From positions 1 through 42,702 of the forward strand of contig MHBH01000001.1 in the NCBI GenBank assembly GCA_001804805.1: a stretch of 42,702 nt of DNA, given 5' to 3'. This stretch comes from Lentisphaerae bacterium GWF2_49_21. Lineage in GTDB: Bacteria; Verrucomicrobiota; Lentisphaeria; Victivallales; GWF2-50-93. Positions within the stretch are counted from its first letter, which is position 1; every line of letters begins with the position of its first letter. This document shows positions 15,452-24,379 of the stretch, one piece after another. The notes beneath the pieces were generated by a model. That model did not search any database, was not told the origin of the DNA, and saw nothing but the letters and a program-made list of their open reading frames with translations. Both the position numbers and the translations under genes were made by a program.

Positions 15452-16288
15452 ATGAACGATCCTCATAAGATAAGCATGACCAACACCTTTGCGATGAGCT
15501 ACGCTTATGGTCCGAAGGACTGGAAGTCAACCATCGGACATATAGACCAGAAAATATTCCAGGCGGTTGAAATACCCGGAGAATTCCTAGATGTGAAGGA
15601 CATTGCAGACGAGTTCAAATCCGCCGGGCTCAAAATCATCAATGTGGAGGAGCCGCTGCCCCTGCCGGTGACCGGAAGCATCTACGGACAGGACCGGAAC
15701 ATCATTGACAAGATAAAGATGCAGTTGTCCATCATGCTCAGGGATATTTCCGGATTCCCCTGCAGGAACGTTTCAATTGACTTTGGCATCGACCTTGCTG
15801 TATCCGTCAAGGAAAAGAAGGATTTTCTCGTGGATTTCATCAAGGAAATGACACCTGTACTGGAAAGGGAAAAGATAAACCTCTGCATTCCCGCGAGGAT
15901 ACCTATGCACCCTCCGGCAGTTCCTGAGGACTACTTCTCGCTTCTGAAGGAGACAATGTACGGCGGCATCCGCTTTTCAGCCGACATATATCCCCATGAA
16001 ATAGCAAAGGCCGCCGACTACGAAGATTTTCTCAAGTGGTACAGGTTTGACATGAACCTGGCGCGTTTCATATATGAGGCGGAGGCTGGCAATCTGCTCG
16101 TTGAAAAAATAATGGAAAACTGGTTCGCTGCATTTGAAAAGACAGCCTACAGGGGCCCCATCATATTCTGTCCGAAAATTTCATCTCCAGACCACTACAT
16201 CAGTGAAAGCGAAAGGCTTGCTGAACTTATAAAATCGTTCAAGACCAGGAAGAAACCGGTTAAACAGCCGGATGAGGCCCGATGCTGA
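15452..16288 (+). CDS. Probable TIM-barrel protein, sugar-isomerase/epimerase-like
   Basis: About 278 residues from ATG 15452, preceded by AGAGAAG; the frame is open further upstream from 15380. The alternating strand-helix pattern fits an (alpha/beta)8 barrel: FQAVEIPG, GLKIINVEEPLPLP, VSIDFGIDL, INLCIPARIPMHPP, GIRFSADIYPHE, PIIFCPKIS, each followed by a helix. This recalls the xylose-isomerase-like/AP-endonuclease-2 superfamily. I cannot identify the metal ligands with confidence, so the catalytic activity is open. The stop overlaps the start of the next gene by seven bases (ATGCTGA), so the two proteins are probably made together. Confidence 0.6.
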   Translation: MNDPHKISMTNTFAMSYAYGPKDWKSTIGHIDQKIFQAVEIPGEFLDVKDIADEFKSAGLKIINVEEPLPLPVTGSIYGQDRNIIDKIKMQLSIMLRDISGFPCRNVSIDFGIDLAVSVKEKKDFLVDFIKEMTPVLEREKINLCIPARIPMHPPAVPEDYFSLLKETMYGGIRFSADIYPHEIAKAADYEDFLKWYRFDMNLARFIYEAEAGNLLVEKIMENWFAAFEKTAYRGPIIFCPKISSPDHYISESERLAELIKSFKTRKKPVKQPDEARC

Positions 16289-16968
16289 AAACAATCATGG
16301 CATTTTTGATCCTCCTCCAGTGCGCCTGCTTGTCAGCCCAGGCGAAGATAACTGACAAAGGGCAGCAGCTTTCGAAATTCCTGGATGGACTTCAGGTCGA
16401 CAAGAAATGGCTGGCTTCAGTAGAGAAGATAGACTGGCAGACCGGCGAGTTTTCAACGAAAACGGATCCTCCGAAGGATCCCAGGGATCCAGCGGCAAAA
16501 AACGGAAATACTCCTGCAATCGACAAAAAATTACGCACGCATTCCAGCTCTTTCGTCGCTGCGGCATGTGAAAAACTTGGAATCTACATACTCAAACCTG
16601 CAGGACAGCCATCGTGCCTGCTTTCAAACGCCCAGTACGACTGGCTTCTTTCCGCCGGAGCAGAAAAAGGATGGACCCAGCTTCTCCTGCCTAATGAAGC
16701 CCAGGACCTTGCGAACCAGGGGAACATAGTGGTCGCCGTCTGGAAGAATCTTGATCCTGAAAAGCCAGGCCATATCGTAATCGTAAGGCCGTGCGAGAAA
16801 AATGACTCGCAGATCACCAATGAAGGACCGGACATAATTCAAGCAGGCACAAGAAACTACAATAGCACCACCCTCAAGGAAGGCTTCAAGACCTACAAGG
16901 GGGCCTTCGACAATTCGGAAATCCTGTTCTTCTCGCATCCGCCGGCGACGGCAGCGGAAAAGAAGTAA
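16282..16968 (+). CDS. Secreted NlpC/P60-like protein with a possible Ser-for-Cys change
   Basis: The 228 residues begin with signal peptide MLKTIMAFLILLQCACLSAQA. The central segment THSSSFVAAACEKLGIYIL, then LLSNAQYDWL, then PGHIVIVRP and IIQAGTRNYN resembles a family of secreted NlpC/P60-type or amidase-like proteins, in which the first motif normally reads HCxxFV and provides the catalytic cysteine. Here that position is serine, and a cysteine occurs eight residues later. It may be inactive, a binding protein, or use another nucleophile. The family link is by pattern memory and is uncertain. It overlaps the TIM-barrel gene, and its stop runs into a shared hairpin with the convergent UDP-glucose dehydrogenase gene. 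Confidence 0.65.
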   Translation: MLKTIMAFLILLQCACLSAQAKITDKGQQLSKFLDGLQVDKKWLASVEKIDWQTGEFSTKTDPPKDPRDPAAKNGNTPAIDKKLRTHSSSFVAAACEKLGIYILKPAGQPSCLLSNAQYDWLLSAGAEKGWTQLLLPNEAQDLANQGNIVVAVWKNLDPEKPGHIVIVRPCEKNDSQITNEGPDIIQAGTRNYNSTTLKEGFKTYKGAFDNSEILFFSHPPATAAEKK

Positions 16969-16993
16969 TAAAATTCCGTCAACGGAATTTTAT
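16968..16993. terminator. Bidirectional hairpin terminator between convergent genes
   Basis: ATAAAATTCCGT (16968-16979) pairs perfectly with ACGGAATTTTAT (16982-16993). Each orientation ends in a short T-tract. Both the stop of the secreted protein and that of the UDP-glucose dehydrogenase fall at its edges. Confidence 0.75.
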
Positions 16994-18369
16994 TTGAAGT
17001 GAGACATCTTCGAACTGCCAATAGGAAACACATTGAATCCTATCTTGTACAGTCCCTTATGGTCGAGGATGTTCCTGCCGTCGAATATGAAGGCCGGCTT
17101 CTCCATCGATTCGTAGATCTTCCTGAAATCAAGCTTCTTGAACTCATTCCATTCGGTCAGGATCAGGACGGCATGCGCATCCTTCGCACATTTATACGGA
17201 TCCCGGACGAGTTCGAACCTTCCTTTTGCTCCGGCGAGATCCTTTTCTGCATTGTCGAGCGCCTCAGGATCATAAATTGAGAGTTCAGCCTTTTCCTCCA
17301 GGAGCATCTTGCTGACATATATGGCGGGTGATTCGCGGGTGTCCCCGGTATCGGCCTTGAAGGCGAATCCGAAAACTGCGATCTTCTTGCCGGCTACGGA
17401 ATCGAACATGTTCCTGACTATGTTCTTCACGAAGCGCTTCTCCTGGAAATCATTGATCTTGACTACCCCTTCCCAGTAAGCAGCGACTTCGGGCAGGTTG
17501 TAATATTCACAGAGATATACAAGGTTCAAAATGTCCTTCTTGAAACAGGAGCCTCCGAATCCCACGCTTGCACGGAGGAACTTCGGCCCGATGCGGCTGT
17601 CCATGCCGACCGCCTTCGCAACCTCGCCGACGTTCGCATCAGTCTTCTCGCAGAGCGCGGAGATGCTGTTTATGGAGGAAATCCTCTGTGCGAGCATGGC
17701 GTTCGCCACGAGTTTGGAAAGTTCGCTGCTCCAGACGTTCGTAGTGATGATCCTCTCCTTCGGCACCCAGTGGGAATAGATTGACACGATTCTGTCCATC
17801 GCCTTCTTCCCGTTGGCTGTCCTCATCCCGCCGACAAGCACCCTGTCGGGTTCCTGCATGTCTTCAATTGCGGATCCTTCGGCCATGAATTCAGGATTTG
17901 AGATCACTTCAAAATGGAGTCCCTTGGTGTTTGAATGGAGGATCCTGTGCATCGCCTCGGCGGCGCGGAGCGGCAGCGTGCTTTTCTCAACGACTATCTT
18001 GCTGTCCTCGGCGTATTCGATGATCGCCCTGGCGGTCTTCTCCCAGTACTGCAGGTCGGCGGCCTTCCCCGCCCCTTCCCCGAAGGTTTTTGTAGGTGTG
18101 TTCACGCTGACAAATATGATTCCTGACTCCCGGATGCCCTTTGCTATGTCTGTAGTGAAGAAGAGATTTTTCCCGCGGACGCCCTTGACAAGATCGGAGA
18201 GTCCGGGTTCGTAGATCGGAAGCCTGTCGGAATTCCATGCTTTAATTTTCTTCTCGTCGATATCGGCGACGGTCACCTTGTATTCAGGACATTTGGAAGC
18301 AATGACGGCCATCGTGGGTCCGCCGACGTATCCGGCCCCTATGCACAGTATGTTCTTTTCTTTTTTCAT
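16990..18369 (-). CDS. UDP-glucose 6-dehydrogenase
   Basis: It oxidises UDP-glucose to UDP-glucuronate with two NAD+ for surface polysaccharides. The 459 residues have an N-terminal Rossmann domain (ILCIGAGYVGGPTMAVIA, VADIDEKKI), the VSVNTPTKT segment, and VVEKSTLP. SNPEFMAEGSAIEDMQEPDRVLVG is the UDP-sugar motif. GFGGSCFKKDI holds the catalytic cysteine, and KKIAVFGFAFKADTGDTRESPA starts the C-terminal domain. The sequence is of the longer, animal-like type (GYVGGPTMAVIA, SSINSISALCE) rather than the shorter E. coli form. AAAGG before ATG 18369 supports the start. It is isolated from other polysaccharide genes in the window, though glycosyltransferases lie 15 kb away. Confidence 0.95.
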   Translation of the reverse strand: MKKEKNILCIGAGYVGGPTMAVIASKCPEYKVTVADIDEKKIKAWNSDRLPIYEPGLSDLVKGVRGKNLFFTTDIAKGIRESGIIFVSVNTPTKTFGEGAGKAADLQYWEKTARAIIEYAEDSKIVVEKSTLPLRAAEAMHRILHSNTKGLHFEVISNPEFMAEGSAIEDMQEPDRVLVGGMRTANGKKAMDRIVSIYSHWVPKERIITTNVWSSELSKLVANAMLAQRISSINSISALCEKTDANVGEVAKAVGMDSRIGPKFLRASVGFGGSCFKKDILNLVYLCEYYNLPEVAAYWEGVVKINDFQEKRFVKNIVRNMFDSVAGKKIAVFGFAFKADTGDTRESPAIYVSKMLLEEKAELSIYDPEALDNAEKDLAGAKGRFELVRDPYKCAKDAHAVLILTEWNEFKKLDFRKIYESMEKPAFIFDGRNILDHKGLYKIGFNVFPIGSSKMSHFK

Positions 18370-18739
18370 AAAAAAACCTTTTTCAGAATTTGAAGAAACA
18401 GTTCATAATCTATATCTCCAACCGCATAAAGCCAATAGAGGCGATTGCGAAATTGTCCTATTGCGTGTCCCAGATGGGACAGGATGAGAATAGGCAGGGG
18501 CTTCAGCCCCTGTTAGGCAGATCACAAGTGGTCGGGCGTGCCGTAGGTACGCCGTGAAAACCGCATAATCGGAATCTTGTCACGACGTCTTCCCTGCCTC
18601 ATTGCGTACCTATGGGACGAAATCCTGTGCTGAATGGGCAGTGGATGGATGTTGTGAAAACTGCATTGGAAAACGTGACAAAGCCGCTGAAACCGGTTAT
18701 ATTTCCCGACAACCAGGATAATATTATTTTGGAGTTTCA
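18370..18739. repeat. Repeat-containing gap upstream of two divergent genes
   Basis: GAATAGGCAGGGGCTTCAGC... at 18489-18512 is a hairpin (GGGGC-TTCA-GCCCC) of the same family as the large palindrome at 20427-20573. GTGTCCCAGATGGGACAGG (18467-18483) and GGCGTGCCGTAGGTACGCCG (18535-18554) are further short palindromes. The last 200 bases hold the promoter region of the HExxH protein, and no clear -35/-10 pair could be picked. Confidence 0.5.
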
Positions 18740-20389
18740 ATGAATCATCTTTTGAGGGGCCTTGCAGCGGCCGTAATCGCATTTGCATTCCTCTTTACCT
18801 CTTTCGGGGACAACAAGTCATATGCAAAACCGGGAAAGGAAGAGACTCTGGCCGCCGAAGGTTTGAAAATAAAGCTCTTCAAGGATGTTGTCAGCAGACC
18901 GCTCCCTACCCCCAACTCCCTCACGCTCCATAACAGCAAGGGAGATAAGTTCGAGGCGTGCAATCCCTGGGATGTATGGACCCGCGACCAGTATGTCGCA
19001 AGCTGGGGCTGTGCGCAGGGTACAATCCTGATCTTCAAGATGACACTCCCGGTACCGTCGGACCTGCCGATCGCCTTCAAGGGACTTTCCATCAAAAAAG
19101 ACTATGACACATGGAAATCGGAGGCGAAGCCGGACTGGAACGAAAATTCCATCAAGGAATGGCTTAAATACTTCTCCCAAAATAAATTCTCCGGCACTAC
19201 CGACGCAGTCCAGAAGGACATCCCGAAGAAAAACAAGATCCTCAGATACCATTATGCCGACAAGACGGAGGACATCTATGATTCCGCATATCTTGTCGAA
19301 TGCACCGACAGGCCCGGGGAACGGTTCCTGATCGCATATGAGCTCGCACGGGACGTGGATGTGGAAAAAAGCGAAAAGGCAATTCTGTCTTCCCTCCAGT
19401 CCCTATCATTCTTCCCTCCGAAAAAGGCCGAGGACAAGCAGTCGACCTCCATCAAGACTACTTTGAAGAAAGATGCGTCTCCGGAATTCGCGGCAAGCAG
19501 GGAGTCCGTCATAAAGAGCATTAAGAACCTGAAAGGCTGGGAATATATTCCGACCGACAACTTCATAATCGGATACAACGTCAAAAACAAGAAGACCATA
19601 TCGGAGCTCCAGAGCAACCTTGAAAAGAGCCGGAGCGCCTTTACAAAATTCTATCCCCTGAAAAATCCCCTGAAGGCCGTCAGCGTCTGCAAGGTCTTCG
19701 AGACTAGGGAGGAATATGTGGCCTATGTCCCGGAGCAGATGAGCTGGACCTCGGGGGTCTGGATGCCGATGAAGAGGGAACTGGCGATCTCTCCTTTGAA
19801 CTGGGGAACCCAGGCCGACAGCCGCAAGGTGATGATCGACATAGCATATCACGAGGGATTCCACCAGTATATATTCTACGCGGCTGACGAAATCGAATGC
19901 GCCGTCTGGTTCAACGAGGGAAATGCCACCTTCTTCGAGGGAATAGACTTCAAGGCCGGAGACAAGGTGAAGATAGACACCACCGAATATCTCAAGGAGA
20001 TGAAGAGGATCTCTGAACTGGACTTGAATCTTGATAAATTCATAAAGCTGCCCCACAGCGGATTCTACAGCGGGAACCGCAAGCAGAACTATACCGTTGC
20101 CTGGGGACTGATGTTCTACCTCCTGAAAGGCGCCCCTTCCCTGAAGGAAAAGAACAATTATTCAGATATACCATATAAGTATTATGACGCCCTGCTCGAG
20201 CTGAAGAACGGCGAGAAGGCCACGGAAAAGGCCTGGGAGGGTGTTGACATGAAAAAGTTCGCCAGGGATTTCGAAGAGTTCTGGAAGAGCGACACTATGA
20301 TTAGACGCGCCGAATCGTATGATCCAGTCGCGGAAAGAGCGAAGCTCGTTCCAAAAACACCGCCCGCCTCGGCACCGGCAGGCAGGTAG
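18740..20389 (+). CDS. Exported HExxH zinc metallopeptidase-like protein
   Basis: The 549 residues start with a signal peptide (LAAAVIAFAFLFTSFG). Residues about 30-230 form an unrecognised beta-rich domain, possibly a lipoprotein-like or PsbP-like fold. The C-terminal part (from about 255) has the gluzincin arrangement: IAYHEGFHQYIFYA gives HExxH, and VWFNEGNATFFEG about 20 residues later gives the third ligand Glu. This resembles DUF1570-type putative peptidases common in Planctomycetes and relatives. TTGGAG precedes ATG 18740. The end is Pro/Ala-rich (PKTPPASAPAGR). It lies just upstream of the sigma/VWA/giant-protein cluster but is separated by a large palindrome, so joint function is only possible. 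The substrate is unknown. Confidence 0.75.
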   Translation: MNHLLRGLAAAVIAFAFLFTSFGDNKSYAKPGKEETLAAEGLKIKLFKDVVSRPLPTPNSLTLHNSKGDKFEACNPWDVWTRDQYVASWGCAQGTILIFKMTLPVPSDLPIAFKGLSIKKDYDTWKSEAKPDWNENSIKEWLKYFSQNKFSGTTDAVQKDIPKKNKILRYHYADKTEDIYDSAYLVECTDRPGERFLIAYELARDVDVEKSEKAILSSLQSLSFFPPKKAEDKQSTSIKTTLKKDASPEFAASRESVIKSIKNLKGWEYIPTDNFIIGYNVKNKKTISELQSNLEKSRSAFTKFYPLKNPLKAVSVCKVFETREEYVAYVPEQMSWTSGVWMPMKRELAISPLNWGTQADSRKVMIDIAYHEGFHQYIFYAADEIECAVWFNEGNATFFEGIDFKAGDKVKIDTTEYLKEMKRISELDLNLDKFIKLPHSGFYSGNRKQNYTVAWGLMFYLLKGAPSLKEKNNYSDIPYKYYDALLELKNGEKATEKAWEGVDMKKFARDFEEFWKSDTMIRRAESYDPVAERAKLVPKTPPASAPAGR

Positions 20390-20426
20390 CAAAATGAATA
20401 TCCATGTCCCGGAGGGACAAAATGGG

Positions 20427-20573
20427 AATAGGCAGGCGTTTTAACGCCTGTTCTTAAATGTTAAAACATAACGCATGCCGTAAGGTATGCGGCGGATATT
20501 AATTCATCGCATACCTGACGGCATGCGATTTACAATTGCGTCATTCATACAGGCGTTAAAACGCCTGCCTATT
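20427..20573. repeat. 147-bp nested palindrome
   Basis: The outer 24-base arms (20427-20450, 20550-20573; each contains the self-complementary AGGCGTTTTAACGCCT) are perfectly inverted. The inner arms CGCATGCCGTAAGGTATGCG (20472-20491) and CGCATACCTGACGGCATGCG (20508-20527) are inverted with one mismatch. A TCCCGGAGGGA palindrome lies just before it. This is a paired REP-like or MITE-like element with no reading frame. It sits upstream of the sigma-factor gene. Confidence 0.75.
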
Positions 20574-20615
20574 GTCAACAGCCCCTATGGGGCATGAAGG
20601 TAGTGTCAAATTAAG

Positions 20616-20665
20616 ACCGGAACTTGAAATTGGAAATCAAAAATCGAAAATTAAAAATCAAAAAT
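20616..20665 (+). repeat. AT-rich purine repeat before the sigma-factor gene
   Basis: CTTGAAATTGGAAATC and runs of AAAAATC/AAAATT units, matching 6653-6716 and 36484-36520. The upstream-open frame of the sigma gene reads GNQKSKIKNQK through it. Confidence 0.6.
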
Positions 20666-20709
20666 GCTTCAAATCCTCTAATAAACCTCAAATCCAGTCG
20701 TCATATATA

Positions 20710-21270
20710 ATGAGAACAGAGAAGGAAAAAAACAGCGGCAATACCGGCAAAGGAGCGGTTCCAAAGCAGGATCTGATGACGGAAATAACTGAAATCATCA
20801 AGGAACGCGAGGCGCCCCTGCTACGGTATGCGGGAAGGCTCATACGCGACGCCGACACCGCCAGGGATGTCGTCCAGGAGGTCTTCATCAGATATGTGCG
20901 GATCTCGCAGGAACAGGACAGGCCGAGGATCGAGAACCTTCCGGCCTGGCTGTACAGGGTGACAAGGAACCTCTGCCTGGACCACCTCAAATCCAAGAAG
21001 GTCCAGCTTGAGATACCGATCGACGAAAAGATTGCGGATTTCCCGGGGACCGAGAGGCCCGACAAGACACTTGAGAAGGAAGAGAACATGATGATGCTGA
21101 GGAAAAAAATAATGGAGCTTGACCCGCGCGACCGGGAGATCGTCCTTCTCAAGCTCGAACATGGCCGGAGCTACAAGGAGATCGCGGTGATCATGAACAT
21201 CAGTGTCACAAATGTGGGTTTCATCCTGCATACCGCCATGAAGAAACTCGTAAGAGATTTTAACGTTTAA
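20710..21270 (+). CDS. ECF-type RNA polymerase sigma factor
   Basis: A sigma-70 family factor without region 1, about 186 residues from ATG 20710 or 164 from ATG 20776. The latter has AGGA four bases upstream and may be the true start. Region 2 is visible as LLRYAGRLIRDADTARDVVQEVFIRYVRI and AWLYRVTRNLCLDHL, where core RNA polymerase and the -10 element are contacted. Region 4 is DPRDREIVLLKLEHGRSYKEIAVIMNISVTNVGFILHTAMKKL, a helix-turn-helix for the -35 element. The next gene, 20 bases on, carries an N-terminal anti-sigma zinc finger. I infer that this sigma is held at the membrane by that protein and released by a surface signal. Confidence 0.93.
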   Translation: MRTEKEKNSGNTGKGAVPKQDLMTEITEIIKEREAPLLRYAGRLIRDADTARDVVQEVFIRYVRISQEQDRPRIENLPAWLYRVTRNLCLDHLKSKKVQLEIPIDEKIADFPGTERPDKTLEKEENMMMLRKKIMELDPRDREIVLLKLEHGRSYKEIAVIMNISVTNVGFILHTAMKKLVRDFNV

Positions 21271-21290
21271 TTTTTTGCAGGCAAAAAATT

Positions 21291-24200
21291 ATGACTTGTG
21301 AAAAAATATCAAAGATGATGACGGATCTTCTGGCCGGCGAACTCTCCGCCGAAGAAAAGGCCATACTCGACGCCCATCTCGCCTCCTGCGAAAACTGCAG
21401 GAAGGAGTTCGCGGATCTGGAGAAGGTCTGGAAGCTGACCGAGGAATCCCTCAGGTGCGAACCTTTCCAGAAACAGATGAATCCTGAGAACTATGAGAAC
21501 ATATACAGGCAGGCCTATACTAGGACTGAAAAACCCGCTTCGAAAAAATTCTTTTCATTCAAGGTCGACCATCTCGTAATGAAAATCGCTGCGATGCTTG
21601 CGATAACCGCAGTACTTGCCGCGCTGCTGCTGCCGGCATTCAGCACGGCAAGGGAAAAGGCAAGAAGAATAACATGTGGAGTCACAAGCACTCTTGGCAG
21701 CAGCGAGGAAGTTTCTGTACAAATCTCCGCGTCTGAAGTTACAACAAAATCTGAAGACCTCCTAAAAGATCTTGATCAAAACGGAATTGCCCCGAACGGG
21801 CCTGGAGCAAAGACTCTTCCAGAAACATTACCAACATCATCCACCCGTATATCAGCAGGGAAATACGCGGTTTCAAAATCCGGAGCCGCAGGCTATGACA
21901 GAAGAGACATGGACAAGACAGTCCAGACTGCCGTTCCGGCGAATACGCCTTCTGCCCCGCCTCCGCCACTTGTCCAGCCCGCAAAACCTTTAGCAAAGGC
22001 TTTAAAGGAAGAAATGCTTGAAAAAGATACGAGAAGCCGTGGCGTTGCCGGTTCAAAAACTGTACGCGCTGAATACAAAAAGTCGGATGGATATGTTCAG
22101 GGGAAAACAGCGGAACATGCAAAAATGAAGCAGATGTTGGAAGGAGTCGAGGACGTGCCAGCCATACCGGCTCCTGCCGCCGCCCCCGCCTACGGATATG
22201 TAAATGCTAAATCAGAGGAGTCTAAGCCTGTAACAGCTGAAAATTCTGATTTCCTGACATTGCCCGGGAGTGTATCAATAGCTGAAAGAAAATCCGCCAT
22301 GGCATCGAGAACTCCGAAAGCAGGGGAATCTTTGAAAAATAATGAACCTGTCCTAGCAGATAAGGCAATGGATGTCCTCGAGCAGGAAATCGCCCCTTCC
22401 GAACGGCAGCTGAATGAATCCGTGCGGTTAAGAACTTTCGCGTCCACCACCGCCGGACAAAATATACTCGAGGACAAGGCACAAAAACTGGATTCCCTTG
22501 AGAGGAAGAAATCACTACTTAAAATAAGAGAGTCGGGAGCGGCTGCTAAAGAAGCGGCGGATGAAGATATTGATCGTAATGGTCTCGTAGATGCAAAGCA
22601 GGAGGCAATGCAGGAAGAACAGGAAGGCGAAGTCGCGTTGGAAAAACTGGAGGTAATGAAGACAGCTCCGAGCAGTTCCGCCCTGAAATTACCCATGAAA
22701 AAAGCATTATCCGACGGCAAGGAATCCCTGCAACTTGCACAGCAAGAAGCTGTTCCTCACGACGTCATGGAGTCAAGGATCTATCCTATCAATAAAGAAG
22801 TACTGCGCGATGTCGGAGGAAGCGATGCGGAGCTTGTAAAATACCTGAAATCAAAAAAAATATCATTTGATGAAGGTGCAAAAATCATATCCCATTCTGA
22901 CATTGGAAGGATAGTAATAACAAACACTCCGGAAGAACTCCAAAAGGTAGAAAAGATATTCACCGAGCTTGAAGACGCCTACCAGAGATCCAAGGAGTTC
23001 AAGAACGGAATTCCCTTCAGCGACACGAAGCAGAAGCAGTTCTCGACATTCTCGATCGATGTGGATACCGCCTCCTACACGATGGCGAGGAAGCTTCTGG
23101 TGAACGGGATCAAGCCGGATCCTACTGCAGTCAGACCCGAGGAGTTCATTAATTATTTCGACTATCACTACCGTTCGCCTTCGAACTCGACATTCGCGGT
23201 CTATCTCGAAACCGCGCCGTCCGTGTTCCGTCCGGAAAACTACACCCTGCGGATCGGCGTCAAAGCCCGCGACATCGGACCCGACGGAAGCCGTCCGTCC
23301 GTGTTCACCATCATCATTGACGCGAGCGGTTCGATGTCACAGGCGAACAGGATGGATCTTGTCAAGAAGTCCCTGCCTCAGCTCTTCGACCAGATGAAGC
23401 CGGCCGACAAGATCGCAATTTTCCTCTGCACGCACCGCGTCATGAACCTCGTAGACTACGTTCCCGCCAGCAACAAGAAGACCATCTCCAAGCTAGTTGA
23501 AGGGATAATGCCCGCAGGCGTCGCCGACATCGAGAAAGGACTGATCGCAGCCTATGACTCAGCCCTGAAACACTACGAGTCCGGCGCGTACAACCGTGTC
23601 ATCCTCATCACCGACGGCATCTCGAACATCGGTTCGAAATCCGCCGAGACAATCCTTGCCAAAGTCAGCGCCGCCAGGAACATGGGCGTTACAAATACCG
23701 TCGTGGCGCTCGGTGGCGACGGAGACGACAAGTTCCTCGAAGCGATAGCCAACAAGGGCGATGGCAACTACGTCTTCATTGACAATGAGGAAGCCGCAAA
23801 CGAAGTATTCGTAAAGGAATTCGAAGGGCGTTTCCGCGAAATAGCGAGGGATGTGAAGATCCAGGTAGAGTTCAATCCTGTTATCGTAAACCAGCACCGC
23901 CAGATCGGCTACCAGAACCGCCAGCTCAGCAAGGCGGATTTCAGGAACGACAAGGTCGACGCCGGCGAAGTCGGAGCCGGACAATCCGTCACCGCCCTTT
24001 ACGAACTCAAGCTCAACAGGAAGCTTCCAAAAGCCGATGCCTCAATAGAAAATCCGATGTCACAGTCCGTGTGCATCGTTCGTCTCCGCTACCGCAGGGC
24101 GGACACCATGGACGTCGAAGAGAAGGAGTTCATGCTGCCGTTGTACGAGGCGAAGACCAATTTCGCGAACGCATCCTGCGGATTCCGTCTGGCATCCTCA

Positions 24201-24356
24201 GTTGCGGAATTCGCAGAATTCCTGCGCTTCCCCGATGTCTCTGGTATCGCAAATCCCGGGAACATCATGAAACAGGTGCAGGGAGTCATAAGCGAGGACT
24301 ACAAGAACGACGGAAAGGTGTCCGAGCTTAATACACTGATAAAAAATGTAAAGTAG
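21291..24356 (+). CDS. Anti-sigma zinc finger / pseudopilin-like anchor / YfbK-type VWA fusion
   Basis: A 1021-residue membrane protein. Residues 1-40 have C3, H29, C33 and C36, the HxxxCxxC anti-sigma (zf-HC2) zinc finger, expected in the cytoplasm to bind the adjacent ECF factor. Residues 95-129 are one membrane segment ending LLLPAFSTAREKARRITC, strikingly like the start of type II pseudopilins. Residues about 130-500 are Ala/Glu/Pro-rich low complexity. Around residue 545, ITNTPEELQKVEKIF resembles a secretin-type short domain. From about 575 on is a YfbK-like unit: FSTFSIDVDTASYTMARK, then the VWA domain with MIDAS motif DASGSMS at 677-683 and ILITDGISNIG, then the YfbK-type C-terminal domain. 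The VWA part should face the periplasm. Its ligand is unknown. Confidence 0.88.
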   Translation: MTCEKISKMMTDLLAGELSAEEKAILDAHLASCENCRKEFADLEKVWKLTEESLRCEPFQKQMNPENYENIYRQAYTRTEKPASKKFFSFKVDHLVMKIAAMLAITAVLAALLLPAFSTAREKARRITCGVTSTLGSSEEVSVQISASEVTTKSEDLLKDLDQNGIAPNGPGAKTLPETLPTSSTRISAGKYAVSKSGAAGYDRRDMDKTVQTAVPANTPSAPPPPLVQPAKPLAKALKEEMLEKDTRSRGVAGSKTVRAEYKKSDGYVQGKTAEHAKMKQMLEGVEDVPAIPAPAAAPAYGYVNAKSEESKPVTAENSDFLTLPGSVSIAERKSAMASRTPKAGESLKNNEPVLADKAMDVLEQEIAPSERQLNESVRLRTFASTTAGQNILEDKAQKLDSLERKKSLLKIRESGAAAKEAADEDIDRNGLVDAKQEAMQEEQEGEVALEKLEVMKTAPSSSALKLPMKKALSDGKESLQLAQQEAVPHDVMESRIYPINKEVLRDVGGSDAELVKYLKSKKISFDEGAKIISHSDIGRIVITNTPEELQKVEKIFTELEDAYQRSKEFKNGIPFSDTKQKQFSTFSIDVDTASYTMARKLLVNGIKPDPTAVRPEEFINYFDYHYRSPSNSTFAVYLETAPSVFRPENYTLRIGVKARDIGPDGSRPSVFTIIIDASGSMSQANRMDLVKKSLPQLFDQMKPADKIAIFLCTHRVMNLVDYVPASNKKTISKLVEGIMPAGVADIEKGLIAAYDSALKHYESGAYNRVILITDGISNIGSKSAETILAKVSAARNMGVTNTVVALGGDGDDKFLEAIANKGDGNYVFIDNEEAANEVFVKEFEGRFREIARDVKIQVEFNPVIVNQHRQIGYQNRQLSKADFRNDKVDAGEVGAGQSVTALYELKLNRKLPKADASIENPMSQSVCIVRLRYRRADTMDVEEKEFMLPLYEAKTNFANASCGFRLASSVAEFAEFLRFPDVSGIANPGNIMKQVQGVISEDYKNDGKVSELNTLIKNVK

Positions 24357-24379
24357 CAGCGCAATTTATTGCGCGTTTT

